Assembly: GCA_964247975.1 (NCBI GenBank)
Contig: CAXTWH010000006.1
Location: 62,001-126,000, forward strand
Origin: KBS-96 sp964247975
GTDB taxonomy: Bacteria; Acidobacteriota; Terriglobia; Bryobacterales; Bryobacteraceae
DNA length: 64,000 nt
Direction of reading: 5' to 3'
Of the stretch, positions 8,656 to 16,402 are shown one piece after another. The notes beneath the pieces are model-generated. The model had not been told where the DNA came from, did no database searches, and saw only the letters and a list, made by a program, of their open reading frames with translations. The translations under genes and the position numbers were made by a program. Numbering within the stretch: position 1 is the stretch's first letter; every line of letters starts with the position of its first letter.

Positions 8656-9927
8656 TTACTGTTTTGCCTGCGCAATGCTTTGTTGAAGCTTGGCTAATTC
8701 CTGTTTTAAAGCCGGCGCGTTCGGGGCATTCGGCTGCAATTGCAAATAGGTTTGCAGGTGCTGCGCGGCCCCGCGATAATCGGACCGTTCGGCGCAAATC
8801 TGCGCCAGCAGCGTTTCCACTTGCGGCAGTTGATGAGCGCCGTCCAGCTTCTCCACTTCTTTTGCGCTTTTTTCGGCTTCATTCAGTTTCTTCAGATTGT
8901 AATTTGCCAATGCATTGTAGAACCAGGAAGCGGGAAATTCCACCGGATTCAGGTAAACCGCTTGTTTGCTCCAATCCGCCGCTTCGGTCCACTTTCCCTG
9001 CTGAACCTCCAAACGGGCTAGGCTGTCGTAAGGACTGACGTATTTCTTGTCAGCCTCAATAGCGGCTTCAAAGGATTTTCGGGCGGCCGTTAAATCTTTC
9101 CCGGAAAACTGCATTCGCCCGAGCTCGTTCCAGGCAACCGCGAATTTCGGGTATTCCGCGACGGCATCCTGAAAATGCTTTTCCGCTTCTTCCGTTTTTC
9201 CTTTGGAAAGAAGCTGCAAGCCTTTCTCGTAATCTTTGCGGGCCTTCTTAGGGGCGAGCTCGGTGGTGATGCTGATTGCGGTTCCCTGCACATTCCCCAA
9301 GCGGTGCAGCACAATGGCGCCCACATCAGGATTGTCCAGCGAATGCCTTTGATCCAGATTCACCAGATCCGAGCGATAACCCGGAAGATAGGCCTGCAAC
9401 TGGCAGCCGTTCAAATCTCTCGCGGTTACGCCACCGCGACCGGTAGGATCGAACGTTCGGGAATTTCCGCCTCCTAACGACGACCGGGACGATGGATCGC
9501 CAATGCCGCTTTCGCTGGCATCCATCATCGACAAGGGATTCTGGCCCACTTGAAAGCTGAAATGCCCTCTGCTGTCGACATGCGCTTCGGTATGCGGATT
9601 GCCGTTGCAAATGCGCTGAATCGTAATGTCGGTTGAGGGTTTGCTGCCGTCATCCAACACCACCCTTCCGGAAAGAAACACCGGCCGCGCAATGTTCTGG
9701 TTGGTGGACGACGGATAACCATTCGAGTTCGGGTAAGTGTTTGTGTTCCGGGAATTGGTTCCCAGCCCCCCAATCGATCCGTTTGTTGAGGCACTCCCCA
9801 TTCCGCCAGAAGAACTGCTTGCGCCCGCGCTTCCGCTGCCATGCTGCGCCTGCAAACGCGGCAGGGTTGCACTCACCGGGAAAATCAATACAAACGAAAG
9901 CCGCCGTAAAAAGCTTGCGGAGAACAT
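8656..9927 (-). CDS. secreted TPR protein with Gly/Ser-rich N-terminus
   Basis: 423 residues. A Sec signal peptide (FVLIFPVSATLPRLQAQ) is followed by a Gly/Ser/Asn-rich stretch (about 28-75), then a beta-rich part reading like a carboxypeptidase-regulatory (CnaB-like) fold (SGRVVLDDGSKPSTDITIQRICNG) at about 83-215, then at least four TPR units from about 230 (YEKGLQLLSKGKTEEAEKHFQ; AWNELGRMQFSGKDLTAARKSFE; PYDSLARLEVQQGKWTEAADW; FYNALANYNLKKLNEAEKSA). Family knowledge suggests a periplasmic or surface scaffold rather than an enzyme. The ATG start is followed directly by a good n-region. Confidence 0.8.
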   Translation of the reverse strand: MFSASFLRRLSFVLIFPVSATLPRLQAQHGSGSAGASSSSGGMGSASTNGSIGGLGTNSRNTNTYPNSNGYPSSTNQNIARPVFLSGRVVLDDGSKPSTDITIQRICNGNPHTEAHVDSRGHFSFQVGQNPLSMMDASESGIGDPSSRSSLGGGNSRTFDPTGRGGVTARDLNGCQLQAYLPGYRSDLVNLDQRHSLDNPDVGAIVLHRLGNVQGTAISITTELAPKKARKDYEKGLQLLSKGKTEEAEKHFQDAVAEYPKFAVAWNELGRMQFSGKDLTAARKSFEAAIEADKKYVSPYDSLARLEVQQGKWTEAADWSKQAVYLNPVEFPASWFYNALANYNLKKLNEAEKSAKEVEKLDGAHQLPQVETLLAQICAERSDYRGAAQHLQTYLQLQPNAPNAPALKQELAKLQQSIAQAKQ

Positions 9928-9960
9928 AATACCTTACTCCATACTCTGAGGACGCTTGAA

Positions 9961-10566
9961 TTATGGCACAGAATTCGCCGGGACTGGAATGTTCCATTTA
10001 GCGATGTTGGGCATTTCCGTTGTTTGCATTCGTTCCAGAAGCTGTTTCGGATTGGTATCCACAATCACCATGTCGCGGTGAATGGAACGCAGAAAACCCT
10101 CTTCCACAGCATGGTTGAACAAAGCTAAAAGTGAATCGTAGTAGCCGTTTACATTCAGAATCCCGCACGGCTTATGGTGAATACCCAACTGCGCCCAGGT
10201 CAATATCTCGCAGAATTCGTCCAGGGTGCCATGTCCGCCCGGCAGCGCAATAAAGGCATCCGCTAGATCCGCCCTCAGAGCCTTGCGTTCGTGCATGTTT
10301 TGAACAATGCGCATTTCGGTCAATCCTTTGTGTCCGATTTCGCGATCAATCAAAGATTGCGGCATCACGCCGATTACGGAGCCGCCCGCTGCCAGCGTAC
10401 TGTCGGCTAAAGCTCTCATTAAGCCCACATGCCCTCCGCCGTAAACCAAACGAACGCCTTGACGGGCCAAGGTGTCGCCTAATTCTGCGGCTGCTTTTCG
10501 ATAAGCAGGATTCGTTCCTGAACTCGATCCGCAAAACACGCAAACGCTGCGAAAAGGAATCGGCAT
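9961..10566 (-). CDS. LOG family protein (nucleoside 5'-monophosphate phosphoribohydrolase)
   Basis: 201 residues from ATG at 10566. Rossmann-like LOG fold with VCVFCGSSSG, VYGGGHVGLM, and the catalytic/phosphate motif PGGHGTLDE (109-117) preceded by MHERK (91-95). Members cleave ribose 5'-phosphate from AMP-like nucleotides, including cytokinin riboside monophosphates; the bacterial role is often purine turnover, so a hormone function should not be assumed. Six extra residues are open upstream, but MPIPFRSVCVFCG is a natural N-terminus. Divergent from the zinc-ribbon gene with a shared 93-base promoter gap. Confidence 0.92.
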   Translation of the reverse strand: MPIPFRSVCVFCGSSSGTNPAYRKAAAELGDTLARQGVRLVYGGGHVGLMRALADSTLAAGGSVIGVMPQSLIDREIGHKGLTEMRIVQNMHERKALRADLADAFIALPGGHGTLDEFCEILTWAQLGIHHKPCGILNVNGYYDSLLALFNHAVEEGFLRSIHRDMVIVDTNPKQLLERMQTTEMPNIAKWNIPVPANSVP

Positions 10567-10622
10567 TACGGACCAGCATCGCATACAGAATCGGCGCTTG
10601 CTGAGCTAATAATTTTTCCAAA

Positions 10623-10651
10623 TTGCATTTGCAGCAGAAAGTACTTATAGT
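10623..10651 (+). promoter_or_regulatory. predicted sigma-70 type promoter of the zinc-ribbon gene
   Basis: TTGCAT (10623-10628), 17-base spacer, TATAGT (10646-10651). The expected start of transcription is at about 10658, next to the ATG at 10660, so the mRNA may be leaderless. No ribosome-binding site is visible upstream of that ATG. Confidence 0.45.
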
Positions 10652-10659
10652 GAAAACCG

Positions 10660-10878
10660 ATGAGCGAGTCCTTGAACAGTGAGATCCTTTACCTGACCTG
10701 CGGCCATTGCGGCTTTGTAACGAGCTTCAGCTTGGGATCTTTGATGGAGGAGGAAAATCCGGCTTGCCCGCGTTGTGGGGCCGAACTCACGGTGGACCTT
10801 CCCTCCGCTGAACAGGACGCGCGGCGAAAAGCGCAGGAGCTGGATCACTCGGTGGATTCGTTAGGATCAATTGAATAA
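10660..10878 (+). CDS. small zinc-ribbon protein
   Basis: 72 residues. Two CxxC knuckles, Cys14-x2-Cys17 and Cys36-x2-Cys39 (TCGHCGF and PACPRCGAEL), form a rubredoxin-like zinc ribbon; the C-terminal third is acidic and helical. No enzyme domain is attached. Such proteins often act as nucleic-acid or protein-binding adaptors, but no partner is indicated by the neighbours. The frame is clean and a good promoter lies just upstream. A Shine-Dalgarno sequence is lacking, consistent with a leaderless message. Confidence 0.72.
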   Translation: MSESLNSEILYLTCGHCGFVTSFSLGSLMEEENPACPRCGAELTVDLPSAEQDARRKAQELDHSVDSLGSIE

Positions 10879-10992
10879 TTCGAGTACCGGGTACCCAACT
10901 GATTTATTAACCGGACCATCCTCCCAAGACAACTCAACGGCATTCTTGATAAACTGGAATCTCATTTAATTTCAGTTGTTGTCGGCTGTCAG

Positions 10993-11049
10993 CGTCAATC
11001 GCACGTTAACTACGAACACGTAAATGTTCTTGTTAGCTGTGATTTGACG
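10993..11049 (+). other. long imperfect stem-loop in the leader region of the histidine kinase gene
   Basis: In the 253-base gap before the kinase gene, CGTCAA (10993) to TTTGACG (11049) form nested arms: outer CGTCAA/TTGACG, middle GTTAAC/GTTAG with few mismatches, and an inner GAACA/TGTTC around a 6-base loop. About 20 base pairs in 57 bases. TTTT follows about 16 bases later, so it could be an attenuator, an sRNA or a protein-binding structure; no known family is recognised. Confidence 0.4.
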
Positions 11050-11131
11050 AGTTGAGGGCTGGACGTTTTACGTTGATCCGGGGGCTAGGCTTAGTTTTTA
11101 TCAAACCTAACTTTCCGCGCCGAGGTAATCT

Positions 11132-12748
11132 ATGGCCGAATTCATCGAAAATCAACCCCAATCGGTAGATTACCATCAGCTTTATCGTCAGTTAGTGGCG
11201 GATCTACCGACCGTTGCAATTTTCGCCATAGGTTTGGACCGCCGCATCACAAGCTGGAACAAAGGCGTGGAAACAAATCTTGGTTATTCGGAAAACGAGT
11301 TTATCGGGCGTCCGTTTCACATGATTTACATTGATGAGGATCGCCAATGCGGGGTGCCTGAACAGGAAATCGACCAGGCAATTCAAACCGGCAGCGCTCC
11401 TGATCAGCACTGGCATAAGCGGAAAGATGGGACCAAGCTTTTTGTGGACGGAGTGCTTAGCGCGGTAAAAGATTCAAACGGAACCCTAATCGGGTTCACT
11501 AAGATAATGCGCGACGACACGGAGCGCTATCTGGCTGATGAAGCGCAAAGAAGGTATTACCGACGCTCCCATCTGCTTTCCGAGATGTTAAAGCGTTTGC
11601 TGGAGAATCCGGACCCGACCCAGTTCGTTCATGAAATCTGCGCGCGCGTTTCTTCCGAACTCGGAGCCGAAATCTGGTTCAATTACTTTTTTCATGAGGA
11701 ATCCAACAAACTTCGCTTGTTCTCGCATGGCGGCATTTCTGAACAAAAAGCTCAGGATTTGGAGTGGCTGTTAATCGGGCAGCCAGTCTGCGGCATTGTG
11801 GCCCGCACACGACAGCCGCTTATTCTGGAACGTATTCAAGAATCTCCAGATTCTGATTGGGACTGTGTGAGGATCTTAGGCGCGCAGGCCTATGTTTGTT
11901 ATCCTCTGGTTGCTGCCGGCAACTTTCTTGGTTCGCTGGCATTTGCCACGCGGCAGCGACCGTCATGGAATCCGGAAGAACTGGACTTCATACAGGACGT
12001 ATCCACGCAAGTGGCGATTGCTTTGGAACGGGCGCGCCCGACCCGCGAACTGCAAAACAAAAATGTCGCCTTGCAGCGTTCCAATGAGGATCTGGCGCAG
12101 TTTTCTTCCGTGGTCAGCCACGATCTGCAAGCTCCGTTACGATCCATCAAAAGTTATACCCAGCTTCTGGAGCGCCGGCTGCGGAACAATCTTGATGGAC
12201 CCGAACAGGAATTTATGGCCTACATCAGCCAGGGCGCTACGCACATGGAGTCGCTTATTCGCGGATTGCTCGAATACGCCCAGGTGAACCAGGACCAGAT
12301 TCGGAAAGTCCGGGTCCGCAGCAGCGACCTGATTGATGCGGTGCTTGTCACCTTGCAGCCTGTAATCAGTGAAAATCAGGCCGAGGTCATCTGCGGTCCG
12401 CTGCCGAGCGTGATGGGCGATCAGGTTTTATTGCAGCAGTTGTTTCAAAATCTGATTTCCAATGCGATCAAATACCGACGCTCCGACGTTTGCCCCAGGG
12501 TTTATATTTCGGCTGAGTTACTTGACGGCTCATGGCGCTTTGCCGTGCGTGATAACGGAATTGGCATTCCGGCGGAATATGCGGAAAAAATCTTCGCGCC
12601 TTTGCAGCGCCTGCACGGGGCGGAGATTCCGGGCACCGGCATCGGCCTTTCGGTGTGCAAGAAAATTGCGGAACGGCATGGCGGACAGATCTGGGTCCAA
12701 TCTGAAGTTAATCGCGGCTCCACTTTCTTTTTTACCCTTCCTGCTTAG
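11132..12748 (+). CDS. soluble PAS-GAF sensor histidine kinase
   Basis: 538 residues, no membrane helix. A PAS domain (about 22-135, ITSWNKGVETNLGYSENEFIG), a GAF domain (about 150-305, VCYPLVAAGNFLGSLAFATRQRP), a HisKA dimerisation helix with phospho-acceptor His330 (SVVSHDLQAPLRSI) and a HATPase_c domain (N-box NLISNAIKY, G1 DNGIGI, G2 GTGIGLSVCKKI). It resembles bacteriophytochrome-type kinases in its HisKA/HATPase part but lacks a PHY domain and the chromophore Cys cannot be claimed. No response regulator is adjacent, so it is an orphan. RBS GAGGTAAT precedes the ATG. It overlaps the next gene by 71 bases. Confidence 0.93.
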   Translation: MAEFIENQPQSVDYHQLYRQLVADLPTVAIFAIGLDRRITSWNKGVETNLGYSENEFIGRPFHMIYIDEDRQCGVPEQEIDQAIQTGSAPDQHWHKRKDGTKLFVDGVLSAVKDSNGTLIGFTKIMRDDTERYLADEAQRRYYRRSHLLSEMLKRLLENPDPTQFVHEICARVSSELGAEIWFNYFFHEESNKLRLFSHGGISEQKAQDLEWLLIGQPVCGIVARTRQPLILERIQESPDSDWDCVRILGAQAYVCYPLVAAGNFLGSLAFATRQRPSWNPEELDFIQDVSTQVAIALERARPTRELQNKNVALQRSNEDLAQFSSVVSHDLQAPLRSIKSYTQLLERRLRNNLDGPEQEFMAYISQGATHMESLIRGLLEYAQVNQDQIRKVRVRSSDLIDAVLVTLQPVISENQAEVICGPLPSVMGDQVLLQQLFQNLISNAIKYRRSDVCPRVYISAELLDGSWRFAVRDNGIGIPAEYAEKIFAPLQRLHGAEIPGTGIGLSVCKKIAERHGGQIWVQSEVNRGSTFFFTLPA

Positions 12749-13337
12749 CATCAGTGTTCTCCTGTTTTCCTGCGACAGGGCGCGGCAGAATGACCTGGTC
12801 AATGCGCGTTCTTATCTTCCACAGGCTGTGTTCGACTTGCGCTACGCAACAGCGAATAACTTTACTCATCGGCCCGTTTATCCCGTTGCCGTTTGTTTAT
12901 TGCGTCGCGCCACCGCCGAGAAACTCGCTCTCGTGGAAGCACAGTTGGAAAAACAGCAGTTAAAATTGAAAATCTTCGATTGCTACCGGCCTCTCAGCGT
13001 ACAACGCCTCTTCTGGGCTTTGGTGCCGGATGAGCGGTATGTGGCGAACCCGGCTAAAGGCTCGCGGCACAATCGCGGCGCAGCAGTCGATCTCACGGTG
13101 GTTCGTGCTGTTGATAACACGGAACTGGACATGGGAACCGGTTTTGATAATTTCACCGAACAAGCACATCGTAATTATAAGAATTTCACTCCCGCCGTAC
13201 TGCAAAATCGCGCCCGGCTCGAAAGGACGATGCAGAAAAACGGATTCGTGGGGCTGCCTACCGAATGGTGGCACTTTGATGATGTGGATTGGCAGCGTTA
13301 TCCTGTTTCGGACATGCCGCTTGCGCCAACAAAATAA
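12678..13337 (+). CDS. VanX/DdpX-like D-alanyl-D-alanine dipeptidase, probable lipoprotein
   Basis: 219 residues from the ATG at 12678, which overlaps the kinase gene by 71 bases. Residues 11-31 are a hydrophobic signal ending LFSC (Cys32), a lipobox with an unusual Phe at -2. The metallopeptidase motifs of the M15D family are complete: SRHNRGAAVDL with zinc ligands His131 and Asp138, and EWWHFDD with catalytic Glu196 and zinc ligand His199; the Arg of FDCYRPLS is also present. These enzymes hydrolyse D-Ala-D-Ala for peptidoglycan recycling or, with VanA/VanH, glycopeptide resistance. No vanH/vanA-like gene is near, so a recycling/nutritional role is more likely than resistance. The open frame before 12678 lies inside the kinase gene. 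Confidence 0.85.
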   Translation: MADRSGSNLKLIAAPLSFLPFLLSISVLLFSCDRARQNDLVNARSYLPQAVFDLRYATANNFTHRPVYPVAVCLLRRATAEKLALVEAQLEKQQLKLKIFDCYRPLSVQRLFWALVPDERYVANPAKGSRHNRGAAVDLTVVRAVDNTELDMGTGFDNFTEQAHRNYKNFTPAVLQNRARLERTMQKNGFVGLPTEWWHFDDVDWQRYPVSDMPLAPTK

Positions 13338-13364
13338 GGGCGAGATACCATTTCCTCGCCCTTA
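13335..13364. terminator. bidirectional rho-independent terminator
   Basis: Perfect 10-bp stem TAAGGGCGAG (13335-13344) / CTCGCCCTTA (13355-13364), 10-base loop, starting at the dipeptidase stop codon. T-rich sequence follows on the plus strand (CATTTTGATTTT) and TTTTGTTG on the minus strand, so it can serve both convergent genes. Confidence 0.8.
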
Positions 13365-13374
13365 CATTTTGATT

Positions 13375-16368
13375 TTAAAAATCGTACCGAATCGCGAACT
13401 GGGCGTGGAACGGACGATGGTACAACTCCGGTTTTAGAAAGTCCACATTCGGGTCGCCGCCGCTTAGCTGATGATCTTGATCGATCAAAACTGTGGTCTG
13501 GCGATTTCCGATATTGAACATGTCAGCGGAAAACCGCAGTTTCTGCCGGTCAGTGATCGGCAGGTCGTAGCTGGTTCTTAAATCAACGTAGCTTTGTACC
13601 GGCGTACGACCTTGGCTGCCTCTGCCGCCCACTGGAATTTCGCCTGCGTTCAGGTATGCCGGGTGTGCGTTGAACTCAGAAACCGGTGAACCGCTTTGGG
13701 TGGCCCAGCCTAAGCCCACGCTCCAACGGCTGCTGACCATATAATTGCCATACACATTTACAATATGGCGCCGGTCTGTGGGCAGCACACCCACCCGGAA
13801 CTGATCGGCCAATGCCGGGCTGTTCACGAAGTCAAACAGCGAGGAGATGTTCGGGTCGCTTTGGCCATTATCATTGCGGAACGATCCTTCGAAATTGCCG
13901 AACAGTTTCGCTAAACGATAATTTGCCAGCAGCGACCATTTATTGCCGAAGCGTTTGTTTGCCGATATTTCAAACGAATTGTAAACGCGCCGCATATCAG
14001 GAAACCCGTCCGGAATGCCGTCGGGACCAATTGCGCCGGAATCATCCGTATAGCCGCTGCCATTCGTGCAGTTTGGTGTTCCATTCACACACGTAACAGC
14101 GTTGTGGAAGGTGTCCGAATGAACGCTGGGGTTTTGAATCACATACTGCTGTGGAGCTCCTTTATTGTACTGCTCCACTGTAATGCCGGAGGTGTCTTCC
14201 AATCCGCGCTTCAGCGTGCGATCGGTGAAACTAGCCTTCAGCACCACGCCTCGGCCGACTTCCGTTTCAATACCGGCTACTACTTCTTGCTGGTACTCCG
14301 CTCGGGTGCCGCCATAGATTAGAGTTGGCTGAGTGCCGGACCCGGCGAACACAGTGCCCGGTACTGGCGTCCCCACATTGTTAGCAGGCAAGCTCAGAAA
14401 ATAGCCGTTCGCGTAACCGGATTCTACCGACATCGCGCGCACTGCCAGATCCTGCGGAATTTTTTCGAAGAAGTAGCCCCAATTGGCGAAAATTTTGGTT
14501 TTCTGGCTGCCGGTGGGAGAAACAATAAACCCGATGCGCGGCGCCCAATTGCCGCCCATCGTGTACTTGTTCAGGTTGCCGTCCAACCGCTGCTGTTCCC
14601 AGCGCACGCCCGCTTTAATCACCAGGTAACGGTTCATCTGCCAGGCATCCTGCAGGAATGCATCCTGATACTTGGTTAATGTACTCACGTTCGGGTTGCT
14701 GAAATTGCCGCGCGACACTTGGTACACGTCGTTATAGGTGATGCCCGCAATCGTCCGTGTAGGCCGCAGATAAAAGAATCCGCCGTTCACTTCCTTGCCC
14801 ACATCCGCCGGGTCGATGCCGGCAGCGGCGGGCAGCGCGTACTGCGGACCGGAGTATAAGCGAATCGCGTCGTAATCCACGTCGTTGTAGTTGTAGCCGA
14901 TATCAATCTGATGAGTGCCGAGCAGGTTCACATTGCGCGTCGCCATCGCGTTGTATTGCTTGTTGTTGCCTTGAAAATTATCAAGAAATCCGATGCCGCC
15001 CGTATAGGTGTACGCCGAAAACGGCGTTGTCAACGAATAATCGCGAATCTGAAACAGATTGGTGCTGGGTGTTTCCGTAAAGTACGAATGGTTCCAGGCA
15101 AAGGAAGCGCTTAACAGCGTTGCCGCGCCGAATGATCCACTGTATTTCGCCGCCCAGTTGCGGGTGCCGAAATCCAGTTTCGACGCCGATTGCGTATCGT
15201 TTCGGAGTAGAGTGCTGGCCGTACCCAGATCCGACGCCTGAATAGTGGAAGGGCTTTTCGACGGATCGGCATACGCTGTGCCTTCCAACCGATGCGAATC
15301 GGTGATGTTGTAGTTCAACTTGCCTACCCAGTTAAATGATCGCCGTTCAATATCAATCGGGCCTTGGGCGCGCAGCGCAAACCCCTGCGGCGCTAATTGG
15401 GTGAAATAACGATAGCTTGGGTTGAATGAGCCGTACCAGAAGAATTTATCCTTCTTGATCGGTCCGCCAATGTTCACGCCGAAATCAGTCTGACGCTGCC
15501 CGACCGTTTCGTTATAAGGTGAACCCGACCGCAGCGCATTCACCTGGTTATAGTTCGGTTCCGTCCAGGCCGGGTTGAAGTAAGCGTACACGCCGCCGTG
15601 CAGATCATTACCGCCGCTGTTAGTCACTACGTTAATGATGCCGCCCAACGCCTGGCCATACTGTGCTTCGAAGCCGCCGGTTTTCACCTGCACTTCTTTC
15701 ACGAAATCAAAGTTCACGCCGGTTCCGAGCGAGCCGTAGTTGTTGGAATAAACGCCGAAGCCGCCGAAACCCGCATCCGTATCGTTTACGCCGTCAATAA
15801 TGTACTGGTTTTCCAGTCCGCTGGCTCCGGAAATGGAAGGGTTCGCCGTTCCGGTGGAGCCGCCGCTCGTAACTCCCGGGGCCAGGTAAAACAACGATGT
15901 CAGGTTGCGTCCCACCGGCAGGTTCTGGTACTGCGCGGCATTCAAGTTCGTTTCCACCGTGGTGGAAGTGGTGTCGATGGTCGTAGCTGTTCCCGATACT
16001 TCCACCGTTTCACTGGTTTGGCCGGGCTGTAGCACAACCGGTACGCCGGTTCGCTGCGTCGCTTGCACCGCCACATCATTTATCTCTTGCGTGGAAAACC
16101 CCTGCTGCATCACCCTTACTTTGTAAGTGCCGGGAACCAGCGTATTGAAACCCGCTTCGCCACGCTCGTTGGTGGTCACGTTCATTGCGCCCATCGGCCC
16201 TTCGAGCGTCACTCTCGATCCCGGCACCATCGCCCCGGAAGCGTCAGTGACCGTCACGCTCAGCGAGCCTTTCGACGTGTCCGTTCCCGACTGCGCCCAA
16301 GCTCGATGGGTCAATTGAAGCAATACAACCGCGCACCACAACAAACGCACTAGTAATTTAATCCTCAC
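13375..16368 (-). CDS. TonB-dependent receptor, Oar type
   Basis: 997 residues. Signal peptide (LVRLLWCAVVLLQLTHRAWAQ), a CarboxypepD_reg-like beta domain (about 32-115, VTVTDASGAMVPGSRVTLEG), a plug domain with IDGVNDTDAG and GGIINVVTNSGGNDLHGGVYAYFN, then a large outer-membrane barrel ending in aromatic FAIRYDF. Oar-type receptors are common in Acidobacteriota; substrates are usually unknown but often glycans or peptides. No obvious TonB box was assigned. GTG at 16368 is preferred over TTG at 16371 because AGGGGG lies 8 bases upstream. Downstream of it (convergent side) is a bidirectional terminator; upstream on the same strand is the GWxTD gene. Confidence 0.9.
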   Translation of the reverse strand: MRIKLLVRLLWCAVVLLQLTHRAWAQSGTDTSKGSLSVTVTDASGAMVPGSRVTLEGPMGAMNVTTNERGEAGFNTLVPGTYKVRVMQQGFSTQEINDVAVQATQRTGVPVVLQPGQTSETVEVSGTATTIDTTSTTVETNLNAAQYQNLPVGRNLTSLFYLAPGVTSGGSTGTANPSISGASGLENQYIIDGVNDTDAGFGGFGVYSNNYGSLGTGVNFDFVKEVQVKTGGFEAQYGQALGGIINVVTNSGGNDLHGGVYAYFNPAWTEPNYNQVNALRSGSPYNETVGQRQTDFGVNIGGPIKKDKFFWYGSFNPSYRYFTQLAPQGFALRAQGPIDIERRSFNWVGKLNYNITDSHRLEGTAYADPSKSPSTIQASDLGTASTLLRNDTQSASKLDFGTRNWAAKYSGSFGAATLLSASFAWNHSYFTETPSTNLFQIRDYSLTTPFSAYTYTGGIGFLDNFQGNNKQYNAMATRNVNLLGTHQIDIGYNYNDVDYDAIRLYSGPQYALPAAAGIDPADVGKEVNGGFFYLRPTRTIAGITYNDVYQVSRGNFSNPNVSTLTKYQDAFLQDAWQMNRYLVIKAGVRWEQQRLDGNLNKYTMGGNWAPRIGFIVSPTGSQKTKIFANWGYFFEKIPQDLAVRAMSVESGYANGYFLSLPANNVGTPVPGTVFAGSGTQPTLIYGGTRAEYQQEVVAGIETEVGRGVVLKASFTDRTLKRGLEDTSGITVEQYNKGAPQQYVIQNPSVHSDTFHNAVTCVNGTPNCTNGSGYTDDSGAIGPDGIPDGFPDMRRVYNSFEISANKRFGNKWSLLANYRLAKLFGNFEGSFRNDNGQSDPNISSLFDFVNSPALADQFRVGVLPTDRRHIVNVYGNYMVSSRWSVGLGWATQSGSPVSEFNAHPAYLNAGEIPVGGRGSQGRTPVQSYVDLRTSYDLPITDRQKLRFSADMFNIGNRQTTVLIDQDHQLSGGDPNVDFLKPELYHRPFHAQFAIRYDF

Positions 16369-16402
16369 CAAAGCTTCCCCCTAGAATTTAAACTCTTTTT
16401 TG

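Noticed and set aside
10883..10893. Palindrome GTACC-G-GGTAC as an operator
   Set aside because: Short and isolated just after a stop codon; no promoter or partner site.
10879..11131. tRNA or known ncRNA in the gap
   Set aside because: No cloverleaf or known family features; only the stem-loop at 10993-11049 was kept.
12462..12677. Upstream extension of the dipeptidase frame
   Set aside because: It lies inside the histidine kinase coding region and has no family similarity; the signal peptide begins at 12678.
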